Of a stretch of DNA of 64,000 nt, positions 37,218 to 48,289 are shown in pieces. Location of the stretch: positions 310,001-374,000 of the forward strand of contig JAFEKR010000028.1 in NCBI GenBank assembly GCA_019022495.1, written 5' to 3'. The notes beneath the pieces are model-generated. The model worked only from the letters and a program-made list of their open reading frames with translations, did not search any database and was not told the origin of the DNA. The first letter of the stretch is position 1; the number at the start of each line of letters is the position of its first letter. The stretch is from Epichloe hybrida. Lineage: Eukaryota; Ascomycota; Sordariomycetes; Hypocreales; Clavicipitaceae. A program made the translations under genes and the position numbers.

Positions 37218-38340
37218 TTCGTTGATCTATCGAATATGCCGGAGCTGCTACTTGTCGCAGATGGTTGTTGAGTCGTAAGATTCAGCCAAACAGGATAAGT
37301 GCGTAAGTGGTGGCAGTACATAATAGCTGAAGCATGTGACTGCCAAGCCAGAGTTTCAGAGTTTCAGGCCGAGGAACCACGCCCATGTTGCTCAGCAAAC
37401 TCACATTGTAGTACTCGGCGGTTGCGAATGATTTGTTCATCATGATTTTGGAGAAAAAAAAGGAAGGAGAGACTGAGACAAAGAATATGGCTGTCGTATT
37501 AAATAGAGTACGTAAACACGCAGTAACGAATTTAGGAATGCGCAGTAGCAACTAGGCCCAAAACGGAAGATATACCTGTCCATCTACCTATTCAATTAGA
37601 TAAGGCTGCCTATGGTTTAGAGCCATTTAAGGGCATAAGGCCGGCCAAGGTGCTACAAGACGGGCTCCGTAGTGATGCCATCGCGATTGCCTCATGCGCG
37701 TGAAACCGGGAATGTACCTAATTATACGAAGTTCAAACACATATATAGAGATGTATCTTCTGTTTGAGGCCTAGTTACTGCTGCATATTTTACTTCCATT
37801 GCTGCGTGTTTACGTAATCGTCGTGTTTCATATGCTTTGCTGCTATTAACGCTCCTGAGTTGCCAATTCATTCCCCTGGGACTTCAGGCTTAGCCACATT
37901 AGATTCTCTACAAGGGTTCGCTCGTCCTGTAATGTGTTTTATTGAGATATTTGCCATCATTTAGGGCACCCCCCCCCCCAAAACCTAAACCCAAAAAAAA
38001 AAAAAAAGACATCGGCGTATCTATTTGGGTGCCTATTGCTTGGACTCTGCCGCTTGTGTGAAGACACCTTGCTGCGAATGGAGTGTTGATATCCATGTCG
38101 TCCCATGCCTCCCCAAATCATAGGATCCACCAAGCTCGAGAATACAAGTACATTGCGTCTTAAACAGCTCCCGACAAGGAAGGCAAGAAGAACGGGTTTT
38201 TTTCTTGTTACAAATTTTGAGACAGTCCATCGCCTTATCGTAAGTTGGATAATGGCGATAAGTGCTCACTCGTGTGTTGTTACTTTCTCGACACCATTGC
38301 AGTTAGTGCATCCCACTCTCAGTCCTGCCGCTCTCACTGC
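37218..38340. other. Intergenic; no gene recognised
   Basis: It contains poly-C (about 37970-37979) next to poly-A (about 37994-38007) and otherwise unremarkable sequence. A 65-codon ATG frame on the minus strand (about 38033-38227) with several Cys-x-x-Cys pairs is the only small frame that caught my eye; I do not call it a gene. Confidence 0.5.
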
Positions 38341-40716
38341 TTAACTTTTTTTTTGCGATGATTGATTAGCAGGGTCATCTTTCTGTCCCTCGTAGACTTC
38401 CTCCTCCTCTCGGGCCAGCTTTTCCTCCAGCTCCTCCGCTTCCGTTATGTTTGGTCCGGGGTCAGCTTGCCTTGGGTCAGGTATGTCGCCTCCGCTCATC
38501 TGCCACTCCATTAATTTACTAAAGGCGCTTCCTTCATCCGTGGCAAGTTGAGCGTAGCTCCCAATTTCAGCTACCTTGCCTTCGTTGTTAAGAACAATGA
38601 TCTGGTCTGATCTTTTAATAGTAGAGAGTCGATGTGCGATCGAGATCGTCGTATTGTGTCCACGCAACAGGCCAGCGAGAGCTTCGTTCACGAGTGTCTC
38701 TGACTCCGCGTCTAACGCTGAGGTGGCCTCATCCAAGATCAAAATATCAGGATCCTTGAGTAGCGCACGTGCTATGGCTATACGCTGTTTTTGCCCACCG
38801 GACAATTGGGATCCCCTGGCTCCGACTTGTGTTTCCAGACCATCAGGCAAATCGCTGATAAAGTTGCAATTAGCTCTTCGGGCAGCTGCAACAATCTCTG
38901 CTCGTGAGGCACGAGGTTTTCCATATGCAATATTCTCAGCGATTGTACCAGAGAACAAGACCGGTTCCTGAGAAACCATGCCAATTCGCCTCCTCAATGA
39001 CTTCACATTCATTGTCGAAATATCAACTCCGTTGATTGTGATCGATCCCGATGTTGGATTATAGAATCTCAGCAGCAGCGAGGCTACTGTTGATTTTCCT
39101 CCGCCCGAGGGTCCCACAACACAAACGTTGCTGCCCGATGGTATTTCAAAATTCAGACCATTGAAGATGTTGACAGCTGGACGCGTTGGATATGCGAAGC
39201 TGACGTCATTGAATCGTATTGGACCCTGTGCTGATTTGACCCGGACCCCAACTGTTTGATGAATACGAGGTCGACGATCCTGAAGCTCAAAGAGTCTGCT
39301 AGCAGCTCCTACTCCCTTCATGAGTTCAGAGTAAAATCCTGACAGACCGAAAAGACTAGAGCCAGCAAATGCGGTGTACATCATGAAAGAGGTGAGATCC
39401 CCAAGAGACATGGCACCCGAGCGGACAAAGCTGCCACCCACGATGAGCATGGCAAGAATGGTCATGTTGCCAGCCCAGCCAGTAGAGGCAAAGAAGGTTG
39501 CGGCGATGAGAGATTCCTTTTTTCCAAGCGCAAATATTCGTCGAATTTGTTTGTTGTAGCGCCCTACTTCTTGTACTTCGCCAACGAAAGCTTGACTTGT
39601 TTTAACGTTCCCTAGGCGTTCTTCAGCAATCTTGGTCAACGTCCCCAGGTTTTTCTGAATGGATCTGCTGATATTTCGTATTGCGCGACCATATATAACA
39701 GCGCCGATAGCGATGGGGGGGAACATAAGAAGAAGGAGCCCGGTTAGTTTGGGACTCGTCCAGACCATGATGGCAAAGCCAGCGCCGCCGCTGAACAGGG
39801 CACGAAGACCGTCGCTCAGGTTCTGTGTTACGGATTTCCCTACGATGACCGTGTCGGAGCTGAGCCGTGAAATTAGATCTCCAACTCGGTTTGCGTCAAA
39901 AAATTCGGCATCTTGCACATAAGTACGCCTGTACAGCTGCGATCTCAGTCTGGCGACGACCCTCTCGCCGACAATACGCAACAGAATGACTCTGCCAAAG
40001 TTTGCCATGGCACCCAAGGTCAAGATGGCGCCAAGCCCGATGAAAAATTGGTTCAGAGTCAGTCCGAATAAGCGTACGTCTTCAATTTCACCTTTGGTTG
40101 CAAGATCCAAAATGCGGCCCACGGAGAAAGGGATCGACATAGTAACACTGGATGAAACCACAAGGAAGACAAATGCCACCGCGAGCCACCGAAGTTCCGG
40201 TCGGGCGACTTTGATCAGCCTCCATATTTCCCCTACACCAGCCTTGCCCTGAGATTTGCCTTCCTTTGATAGTCTCGCCGACAAATTTACCTGAGCGGCT
40301 TGTGCAGCCTTGTCGCTCTTCTCGAAGTCTCGGTCTTTATTTGCGTCTAACGTCTCTTTCGGGAGGCTGTCTGTTCCCTCGCTGCTGCCGTTGAGGGCTG
40401 TATTGGGTGGGGGTGCTCGATGGAGCATGGGTAGAGCCGTGGTAAACTGTTGAACACATGGTGGAACTTGACACCGTCTAAACAGCACTCCTTGGATACG
40501 GGCTTGTTGATTGAATGTCGCGTGATGCTGCTGAGCGCGTGCGCTGATTTTGTCGATGGAGAATCGCGGCAATAATTCCTTGTTGAAAAGCGCGCCGTGA
40601 AATAGCCTCAGCTGCGACGAGGCAGGATGGGCTCTCTGGAGGTTCGTTGAGGCATTGAGGAAGCACCCGAGATGAAGTGTAGACGTCAGCGTCCGCCGCA
40701 CTGCGCCGGTCACCAT
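38341..40716 (-). CDS. MDL1: Mitochondrial inner-membrane half ABC transporter, MDL1-like
   Basis: A single exon encodes 791 aa from the ATG at 40716; the frame upstream only reaches a TTG. The N-terminal 150 residues are Arg/Ser rich and poor in acids at the start, as expected for a presequence. One transmembrane domain follows (about 175-450, with the ABCB pattern EFFDANRVGDLISRLSSD). The nucleotide-binding domain (about 500-740) has Walker A GPSGGGKST, signature LSGGQKQR, Walker B ILILDEATSALD and the H-loop AHRLST. Half-size TMD-NBD order with this presequence fits Mdl1/ABCB10, which exports peptides from the matrix. Mdl2 is the alternative; Atm1 is less likely. The C-terminal tail is strongly acidic then lysine rich. 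Confidence 0.9.
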   Translation of the reverse strand: MVTGAVRRTLTSTLHLGCFLNASTNLQRAHPASSQLRLFHGALFNKELLPRFSIDKISARAQQHHATFNQQARIQGVLFRRCQVPPCVQQFTTALPMLHRAPPPNTALNGSSEGTDSLPKETLDANKDRDFEKSDKAAQAAQVNLSARLSKEGKSQGKAGVGEIWRLIKVARPELRWLAVAFVFLVVSSSVTMSIPFSVGRILDLATKGEIEDVRLFGLTLNQFFIGLGAILTLGAMANFGRVILLRIVGERVVARLRSQLYRRTYVQDAEFFDANRVGDLISRLSSDTVIVGKSVTQNLSDGLRALFSGGAGFAIMVWTSPKLTGLLLLMFPPIAIGAVIYGRAIRNISRSIQKNLGTLTKIAEERLGNVKTSQAFVGEVQEVGRYNKQIRRIFALGKKESLIAATFFASTGWAGNMTILAMLIVGGSFVRSGAMSLGDLTSFMMYTAFAGSSLFGLSGFYSELMKGVGAASRLFELQDRRPRIHQTVGVRVKSAQGPIRFNDVSFAYPTRPAVNIFNGLNFEIPSGSNVCVVGPSGGGKSTVASLLLRFYNPTSGSITINGVDISTMNVKSLRRRIGMVSQEPVLFSGTIAENIAYGKPRASRAEIVAAARRANCNFISDLPDGLETQVGARGSQLSGGQKQRIAIARALLKDPDILILDEATSALDAESETLVNEALAGLLRGHNTTISIAHRLSTIKRSDQIIVLNNEGKVAEIGSYAQLATDEGSAFSKLMEWQMSGGDIPDPRQADPGPNITEAEELEEKLAREEEEVYEGQKDDPANQSSQKKS

Positions 40717-41408
40717 GTTGCGAAAGGGGAGCAATTCAGAAGATGTGAGAACGTTTCATCATAGTACCAACGAGCATGTCATACAATCCAGGCTGGTGGT
40801 AAGCTGCAATGTTTTTCGCGTATGAAGGCTACCCAAGAAAAATTAGCATGCCGTCATACGGATGTGTTAAGATGAACGTAGACACAGCTGGCAAATAAAA
40901 GTGGAGAAAGAAAGCACACGGAACGGAGCTTGCAAGCCGGTTGCGTTACTAACTGATATCCATTGCCAATGCATTTGATGCGTTGAATTTACGGAGTACA
41001 ATTTTTTGTCTTATGATTCGTAAATATGCTCCACGAAGCGATGGAACCCTTGCCTACTGCCTGAAATATCCGGTCTTGCCACAGATTTTCGACTGGTCTC
41101 CTTTTGCAGGATGCAGCTAAATAGTCTACGCCAGCGATTTCCGCGACATAAATAACCTGCGTTCCAAGTGTGCTGGTGGGATTGGCGCACTGGTCCCTCA
41201 TTCTTTGGGCGTTTGGGGGAGGAGTCAAGGAGAAGAATATGGACATTTACCAAACACGACTTACATTTGCATTTGGGAACATTGGCATGTTACGAATACT
41301 CAATGATATTACGATACAAATTCAAAAAGTTGTACATTAAAACTTCATACAATCAAGTCGAAGAATCCCGAGTATGGCTTATACGCTATATCGGCTGCGT
41401 AGCCTGGC
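40717..41408. other. Intergenic between RTT103 and the ABC transporter
   Basis: It holds an exact TACGGAGTA motif at 40990-40998. No coding frame is recognised. Confidence 0.6.
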
Positions 41409-42779
41409 TTAAAACTCTCCGTCGTCTTTCAGCAATTGCGCTACTTCAGGGTCGATGCCATCACCAGTGAGGTCAGTGAAATCTCCAGAATCTTCGATGC
41501 GCCGTCTTTTGTTTGATCCGTTGGCAGAAACAGACATAGACTGGTAAGGGAGGGCGGACTCTTGATTCACGTCAAGGCTAACCTTTGTCGACGATAGGGT
41601 CGCCGTCTCTCCTGATGTCTCCAACGGCGCCATAGCCTGCTCTTCCTGCGCGGGAGGTGGCGTCAGAGCCTCCATCTCTGGTCGATCTGGTTCTGAACCG
41701 GGACTCCCAGACTCGCCTTCTATCGATGCCCCATTGCTCTCAGCGGGACCCAGCGCTCGCATTATGGCCAATTCGACTTCTTGCTTTTTGTCTTCAATGT
41801 TCGTCTTACGCTCGCACAGGTTTTCTGCGGCCCTCTTATCGCCGGCCAAGGCGTCCCGGGTTGCATTGAGAAGTTTCTCCAGACCTGACACAAGATTTTC
41901 ACGAGCCTTGACACATTCAGCAACAGCGTTCTCTGCATTTGCTAGGGTCTTTAAAAGACCATTCAGACGAGCAGCATATACTGGTGCCGAAGGAACCGCA
42001 TTATCTGGATCTAGTTGCTTGTCGTATTCTTCGATCGCAGACGCAATAGTATTTGTGAGCGGCGCGCTCAATTTTGTCACTTTCTGATGAGAATCGACTA
42101 GAGGAGCAAGCTCGGATGGCACAGATGTGCTGCCAAAAGGCGAACCCCCAAACCCAGATTTTGGGGCACCTCGAGCTTTGTCTAGTTCTACCCTCTTATT
42201 AGCACTAGAAGTTCTGGTCTGAATGCCCCCTTTTGGTTACCATTGGTACATACCATCGAGACGGGCTTCAATGGCCTTCTGTATCGGAGCCTCGAATATG
42301 GATCTGTCCCTCCAGACATCCATTACGCGGCGGAGTTTGGCTTGGATTTCTGCAGGAGAGCCTTTGTACGCCAGTGAAGTTGCCTCAGCGATGACAGGAG
42401 AAAAAGCAATCACGAAATCGTCTTTATGCCGAATCCTAGATTGTTGGACGACTTCTGCAACAGTCTGGAGCGTAAGCAACTATTGTTGTTCAAGTGTCGC
42501 ATAGGTTAACCAGAACACAAGATTCTTACCATTTGCGAGATACATCAAACTTAGTCGCTTCGTACTGGAGGAATCCTTCAATCGTTGCATCCAGAGTTGA
42601 ACGGTTCTTTCCGCGTGCCGGCTAATTGCAGAACAAAAGTTAAAACGCTTTATACGACAGACGCATTTGGAAGAAACTTACCGGTGGAACATAATCCACT
42701 GGGCTGCTGTGGCAATGCTATCATGACTTTCGTTAAGTGACGAAAGCCGAGCGAGAACCGAATCGTCGTTATAGGCCAT
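41409..42779 (-). CDS. RTT103: CID-domain transcription termination factor RTT103
   Basis: Four exons (42682-42779, 42530-42621, 42254-42454, 41409-42187) give 389 aa. Residues 1-130 form a CTD-interacting domain: MAYNDDSVLARLSSLNESHDS, QWIMFHRRHAERTVQLWMQRL, KRLSLMYLANEVVQQSR and the late LRRVMDVWRDR. A coiled coil follows (about 170-290, LEKLLNATRDALAGDKRAAENL). Rtt103 binds Ser2-phosphorylated RNA polymerase II tails and brings the Rat1 exonuclease to terminate transcription; human relatives are RPRD1A/B. The exon 4 acceptor choice (GTAG before AACTAGAC) was made because only it continues RLDELDKARG. The C-terminus FTDLTGDGIDPE is short, acidic and SIM-like. The gene is divergent from the clathrin light chain. 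Confidence 0.92.
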
Positions 42780-43421
42780 TGTTGTGGTGGGAGCTGCAGA
42801 ATTCTAGACACTGATATAACCTAGGCTGGTAAACTAAAAAATTGTGATCTGTACAGCAGCGGGCACGGGTGCTGTACCGCTGAATTGGCGTCTGGTTTGT
42901 AACAACCTCAAGTCTCACCGCAAAGTCGGCCGTATCGAGTAGATTATTCAGGTAAATTGTTGGTTGGCGCTGACGGTGAAAAAGTTGAGATATCAGCAGG
43001 CAGAATTTGTGGCAGCTCAAGTATCAGCCAAGAACGAGCTCAGGTGCTATTCGGATATTACGTCGTCTTTCAGAAAGGTGGTATTCGTCAAGATATGCCA
43101 AACTTTCTGGGGCTCCAAGCTGACGTGTTTTATACCTAGTTATGATGTGAGGAAGCAACATTGTGAATTGTTCGTGACAACAATAAGCCAACTGCGCCCC
43201 GTCCTATGCAATACTGTGGCACATCCAATTGAACATTGCGCAAGTCTTACCGCCCGGCAGAACATGTGTGACGCGAACGACTTATTCAGTTGTGGAGCTA
43301 TTAGTTGGTCACCACGAGGCACGCTAATGCAAACAACCTGTCACGTTGAGCATCCCGAGTAATCCCAAGCAGATCATCCAAAACTGCCCACGAATGACCG
43401 AGAATTGCTACTAGACGAAAA
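42780..43421. promoter_or_regulatory. Shared divergent promoter of RTT103 and CLC1
   Basis: A 642-bp gap separates the two start codons. No gene is seen inside. Confidence 0.55.
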
Positions 43422-44239
43422 ATGGCGGATAGATTTCCTTCCATTGATGACTTTGATGCCGGAGGTTCGTTATCAAGTTGAATTCTGCTCCTGTTGCATC
43501 GCTAATCATGTTTCAAGCGCAAACCGAGATCAAGGACCCCTCCGCTGAGCCGTCAGCTGACGACTTTCTTGCCAGGGAAAAGGCCCTACTTGGTGATGAC
43601 GCCAGCCAGTTTATAACCAGCGACGATGCTGCACTTACTGAGCATAGTGGTGATTTACTAAGCCAGAGCGTTGTCGGAGCTTCCACGTTTGAGTCTCAAT
43701 TCCCAGACCTCGCTAGTCCATCGGCGGTATGTAAAGCTGATTTCCAAGCGCCAATGAACGGTGAACTCACAATTTTCAAGGGTACTGGCGGGCCACCAGG
43801 TGGAAGCTCGATTACGGGGCCATCTGTCAGTTATAACTCTGGCTTTCATGCTCAAGTGGACGACGAAGAAGAGCCCGAGGTTATCAAACGATGGCGAGAG
43901 CAGCGCGATGCTCAGATTTCTAAACGAACGGAACAGTTCGCCGCACAGCGCGAGGAGACTATCAAAGAGGCGCAGCAGAACATCGACGATTTTTACGAAA
44001 ATTACAACACGAAGAAAGAAAAAGGAATTGCGCAGACCAGAAAAGAGGCCGAGCAATTTCTTGAGAGCCGCGAGGATATTGCCTCGGGTGGGACAAGTTG
44101 GGAACGTATTGCTAAACTCGTCGATATCAGCGGCAAGGGTACAAAAGGGGGTGCGGCGGGATCTGGCAAAGAGCGTTTTCGGGAAATGTTGACGAGTCTG
44201 CGGAAAGATGAGAAGGCCCCAGGCGCTACAGGATATTGA
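43422..44239 (+). CDS. CLC1: Clathrin light chain
   Basis: Exon 1 (43422-43464) encodes MADRFPSIDDFDAG and exon 2 begins at 43518. The frame runs to 44239, giving 254 aa. A further in-phase 54-bp intron (43727-43780, GTATGT to CAAG) is likely and would give 236 aa, close to yeast Clc1 (233). The N-terminal third is acidic. The central region EEPEVIKRWREQRDAQISKR is the heavy-chain-binding coiled coil, followed by ANIDDFYENYN-type and RKEAEQFLESRED patterns. The tail KERFREMLTSLRKDEKAPGATGY is typical. It binds clathrin heavy chain and regulates coat assembly at the trans-Golgi and plasma membrane. Note that AP-1 gamma lies 9 kb away. Confidence 0.93.
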
Positions 44240-44542
44240 TCAATGGGAATCAACCAGGCAGATAGCACAAGTGTGGATCTAGACAAAGAATTTTTAGAAT
44301 CTCAACAGTCTCAATCGTAGTTTTCTCATGCATGGCATATTTGCAAGAACCCAAACGCCAGCTAGTTTGAAGCATCTTGTGCACCTTTTAAGTGAACAAG
44401 ATCAACCGGATTTTCTCCAATAAACCACCTCAAATTCGCATACGAAACAAATAAAAGTTGCATTTTGGAGCTCCTCTATCAGCTAGAGTATGAATTACAC
44501 GGATATACCGCTATCCCCCGCGGCTTTCCAATGAGATCGACC
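44240..44542. other. Convergent intergenic region of CLC1 and the COX7-like gene
   Basis: Only 3' flanking sequence is seen. Confidence 0.6.
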
Positions 44543-44986
44543 TTAATCCTTGCCGAACCAGGTGTTGTGACCAGTAATCTTACGTCCAGCGGCGTACAGG
44601 GTGGCTGGAGAATGTTAGGAAGCGTTCCAAAAATAAATAGAATCCATTGCGGTGACACAAACCTCCAAAGCCACCCCAAAGTACAATAAGGTAAGGAGTC
44701 ATGTACCACCGGCTGCGAGGGCCCTGTGTGTAGTTAGCGCGGTTGTTACTGTTGAGGTCGCAAATTCACCAGTCATACAATCAACCAAAGACGAGTGTGT
44801 GCCTTGTAAGCCTTCTGGTAGAATCGCTGGTGCTCAGGCACCTTATTCTTCGCATCGATCATTCTGCACGTTGGTCAGAGTCTGAGCTGCAAATATCGTC
44901 TTCCGAGGGATTATCTGCTACACCAGTTGACGCAGCTGGAGTCGACAGTGAAGTGTGAGAAGACAAGGGTAAAAGTCTTACCCCAT
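44543..44986 (-). CDS. COX7: Cytochrome c oxidase subunit COX7-like (70 aa, four exons)
   Basis: Four exons (44982-44986, 44779-44863, 44663-44723, 44543-44604) join in frame to 70 aa. The first coding exon is only ATGGG before a GTAAGA donor. The product begins MGMIDAKNKVPEHQRFYQKA, then has YKAHTRLWLI and GPRSRWYMTPYLIVLWGG, a membrane segment flanked by basic residues, and ends NTWFGKD. The matrix-side helix, the PRSxxYxxPY turn and the single membrane span match the Cox7/VIIa family (yeast Cox7 has HPRSALYLYPF). It is a nuclear-encoded structural subunit of complex IV in the inner membrane. All four junctions are canonical and the phases agree. The gene is easy to miss because its longest continuous frame is misleading. 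Family assignment is from memory of the motif. Confidence 0.78.
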
Positions 44987-45313
44987 TTTGAAGTGATACT
45001 TTCGAATTGCGGTAGAGATCGTAGAGGCGTGACGATCGATGAGGTTCAGTTGGGGTGTGATGACCGAGGGTATGTCAAATTGCTCATGGGCAGAAATGAG
45101 GCCATTGTGATTGGAGTGGGAGCCGGAAAGGGATGACTCAGCAACGCTAGTTCAAGTAAGGCGTCCGAGGCTCCACCATGTACGGTTCTTCATTGAAATG
45201 AGCCTCTCTGAGTAAATGCAAAATTTGAACCGTTTATCATAAGAATTATATATGCATACTTTTTTATGAGTGATCTGAGATCAAGTTAGAGTTCGCATGA
45301 GGCACACTCGGGA
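44987..45313. promoter_or_regulatory. Shared divergent promoter of COX7-like and PPR-type genes
   Basis: Only 327 bp separate the two start codons, so the two mitochondrial genes very probably share regulatory sequence. No motif was assigned. Confidence 0.55.
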
Positions 45314-48010
45314 ATGCGAAGGTTAAGGCTGACTTTTCGTCGTTTGCCAAATGCCGGACAGATATCTTTTGCGACCTCCGAAGCGGTTCCGCGGCGAAAT
45401 TTCCCACCACTACAGCGATGCCTTGTTGCCCTAGTACGACCATTCAATACATCAAGCAAAAAGCCGGAAAGAAATGCGAATCTGAAATCACGACACGATT
45501 TCTCTGTGGCACTCGTGCTCGAGAATGCTCCACGTCGTGAGGTTTGCCATGTGTCATATCTGGCAAGATGGAAGAAGCTGGCCAAACTAGGGCAGGGCGA
45601 TTCGCAGCAGTCGACAATCTCAACTTTAGAGAAACTTACATCATCATCACACTTTCCAGTCAGGAACGATCTGGATGATGTTGACCCGGCTACGTTATCT
45701 ACATACCACGACGCATCGACACATCTTATTCAAGCGATGGAGCGAGGCGACAGCTCTGAGGACATATGGGATGTATTTGAAATGCTGCAAAGGGACGAAT
45801 GTTGGGAGTTTCTGAGCCGAAATGACGCTCAACCCTTCCGTGATGAAGTCCTGACGGCTGCATTGGCGGACAACTCTCGATTGAATGTCTTGGTTGACAC
45901 AGCTCACCACCTTCTGACGAAGAAAAATTTCTACTGGCCAAATATATACATGAAAATCATGCACCACATGCTCGAAAAAGGTCAGCACGATGACAGTATT
46001 CGATGGCATTTACGTCTTGCTCCGAAGTTCTCACCATCCACCGACATATTTGGTGCTATTCTCTCAAGTTTTATCGTCGATCCATCACCAAAAATGCAAA
46101 GCAACTTGACAGCACTATATGTTTCCAGCACAAGCAAGCAATTGTATGACTATATCATTCCAGTTCTTTTCGCGGCTGGCCACTCAAAGCTAGCTAGACT
46201 TTGGCGGAAGAAGCTGCTCGTCTTTCGAGATCTTCCCAAATCAAACAGATCCAAGCCCTTCCTACAGTTTCTTGTCCAATACTACCCATCAATTTCTCTG
46301 ACGGAAGAAGAAAGAGCAATCGCCGGAGTTGAAACCTCCTTGCTCGAACAAGTTTCCTCTCAGTCCAGCCATAATGACCACTCCAATAAAGGCCAGTATA
46401 GTGACAGCATTATAGCGAAATGGTTTGCAAGTTCTTGGACATCTATTGAATTCGCCATCAATTTTGCACATAGACTTGGCCTTCGCGTGATAGGCCCGAG
46501 ATCCCTTCAATCTCTGGCACTGCGAGAAGCAGGCGCAAAGATGGTCAATTTGCGCCTCGCCCGCATCGAGAAGCTAGGAATAACTGTCTCAAATCAAAAC
46601 TATTGCAAAATTTTGGTTTTTTTTGCCAAGCATGAAGAAGATTTACTTCTTGCAGATCTTTTGGCCTGCGATATACACCCGGATGAGTTTGACGATGTCG
46701 AAACACGGCAGATGCTTATGGCATCATCTGTCCGCAGTAGAGATTGGAGAAGAGAAAGATTGTTGCAAGGTGTCGAGTGGGCTATCGAATCTGGCACATC
46801 TTCTCGTCGACTCAATGCTTTACTCCATCTTGAACTGACGACATATAAACTCGGCAGAGCAAGACAAGTGCTGGATAGGATGGAGGCCCTGAAAGTCAAC
46901 ATGAACCAACAAAGCGCCTCTAAATTGCTTCAGACCACATTTCGAGGGATAGGCAAACATCCGACAAAGGGGAAACGTCGGGTCGGTAAGTTACAAATAG
47001 AGTCACAGTCTCTGCTCAACGGGGCTATTGACATAATCCGTCGTGTCGCCCTTCACGAGGTCGCCATACCTTTGCGGTATTGGAAGCTTTTGCTTTACAA
47101 TCTTGGTCGGTCAGGCCGTCTAGGTGAGCTCCAGCAGCTCAGCGAGGAGATTGTACAGCTGTATACCCCGCCTCTGGGTGGTTTGGTGCCTATTTGCCCT
47201 GGAGACCTCCCTCACTCTTTGTTGAAGGGACGAAGTGAGAGTGATATCTCGATGGATATATCGAAGTCGACGGTGTTTTCAAATGACACTAAGAAAGAGC
47301 TGCAACGATACATGAATTCAGCGTCTAGCCCTAGCCTCAGCAATCTGGATACCTCGAAAATGGATTCGAGTAATCATCGGTGGAGTAAAACAGATAGCAG
47401 TTCAACTGCCTACTCAAGTCCAGAATTGGTGGCACTGACGAGCTGTTCGAAAGACACGATGAAAACACGTATCGAGGCGTGTGGTAATGAGGACTGCTTG
47501 ATGTCGTGCATTCCGGCAGATCTTCCTTTCAGCCATCGACAACATCCAGTCCAGCAAATATTCGATGCCAGCCTCCAGCGTTCAATCGTGCGATGGGGGT
47601 TTGACCAAAAGCTGGGCTTGTCTCCAGCGTGTTCATCTCTTGTAGCCCATGCAGAAGATAGGATCACTGACTTCGACATCGCTAGCGGCGTGCGATTATT
47701 GGCACGACTTAGAGACCTCGGTGTGCTTATCGATTTACAGGTACTTCGAGCGGCAATCCTGTCAAAAATTGCACTAGGGCAAGTGCCTGGCCGTCCAAGA
47801 GATCGCTCCCGAGATAGGCACGAGTTATCCCCTGAATATATGAAAATCTTATTTGACGAGGCGTGGGGCTCGGATATTTTCCATAGTGCATTGGAAATGA
47901 GGCGGCAGCTGGAAAAGCAAAAGCCCAAGCTCTGGGACAGGTATTCCAAACTGTTTGGGCAGTCGTTCGATATGAGACGAAAGGAACTACGAGGTGAGAA
48001 TGACCCATAG
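45314..48010 (+). CDS. Large mitochondrial protein, probably PPR type
   Basis: A single exon encodes 898 aa. The N-terminus (MRRLRLTFRRLPNAGQISF) is basic, lacks acids and ends near RPFNTSSKK, which is a good mitochondrial presequence. The rest is helical with recurring 30-40-residue helix pairs, for example ILSSFIVDPSP to YDYIIPVLFAAGHSKLARLW, NYCKILVFFAKH and LLHLELTTYKLGRARQVLDRM, which resemble degenerate pentatricopeptide repeats. Fungal proteins of this size and layout (Pet309/CYA-5 and others) bind mitochondrial transcripts and control translation. I cannot assign an orthologue. It is divergent from a COX7-like gene. A GTGAGA donor-like site eight codons before the stop means a short last exon could exist. 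Confidence 0.7.
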   Translation: MRRLRLTFRRLPNAGQISFATSEAVPRRNFPPLQRCLVALVRPFNTSSKKPERNANLKSRHDFSVALVLENAPRREVCHVSYLARWKKLAKLGQGDSQQSTISTLEKLTSSSHFPVRNDLDDVDPATLSTYHDASTHLIQAMERGDSSEDIWDVFEMLQRDECWEFLSRNDAQPFRDEVLTAALADNSRLNVLVDTAHHLLTKKNFYWPNIYMKIMHHMLEKGQHDDSIRWHLRLAPKFSPSTDIFGAILSSFIVDPSPKMQSNLTALYVSSTSKQLYDYIIPVLFAAGHSKLARLWRKKLLVFRDLPKSNRSKPFLQFLVQYYPSISLTEEERAIAGVETSLLEQVSSQSSHNDHSNKGQYSDSIIAKWFASSWTSIEFAINFAHRLGLRVIGPRSLQSLALREAGAKMVNLRLARIEKLGITVSNQNYCKILVFFAKHEEDLLLADLLACDIHPDEFDDVETRQMLMASSVRSRDWRRERLLQGVEWAIESGTSSRRLNALLHLELTTYKLGRARQVLDRMEALKVNMNQQSASKLLQTTFRGIGKHPTKGKRRVGKLQIESQSLLNGAIDIIRRVALHEVAIPLRYWKLLLYNLGRSGRLGELQQLSEEIVQLYTPPLGGLVPICPGDLPHSLLKGRSESDISMDISKSTVFSNDTKKELQRYMNSASSPSLSNLDTSKMDSSNHRWSKTDSSSTAYSSPELVALTSCSKDTMKTRIEACGNEDCLMSCIPADLPFSHRQHPVQQIFDASLQRSIVRWGFDQKLGLSPACSSLVAHAEDRITDFDIASGVRLLARLRDLGVLIDLQVLRAAILSKIALGQVPGRPRDRSRDRHELSPEYMKILFDEAWGSDIFHSALEMRRQLEKQKPKLWDRYSKLFGQSFDMRRKELRGENDP

Positions 48011-48289
48011 ACTAAGGTACATTGGAGTAGGGACAGGTGTTCATTATCTAGATGATGTGGATATGATGCAAGTTACTTTGTGTATATATATAACACTAAT
48101 GAATAATTCGACATATGCTACAGCTCGAATAGTATCGGGTTGCCCTTATCATGCGGCAGGGTTTCATGCGCAACTCTAATCAATACAAAGCTTTCCATTT
48201 TTTTATTTCCAAAAAAAATTAGTCGTGGTTATGGCGGCTTTGCCCAACTGTAACACCAAAAATTGGGTTTGTGATCTAGGATTCAGGTC

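Noticed and set aside
37085..37321. Hydrolase N-terminus by continuous translation
   Set aside because: It starts at a non-ATG codon and lacks the family's start; the two-exon model restores it.
44479..44709. 76-codon minus-strand frame as a gene
   Set aside because: It is a read-through of an intron of the COX7-like gene; the spliced model gives the conserved protein.
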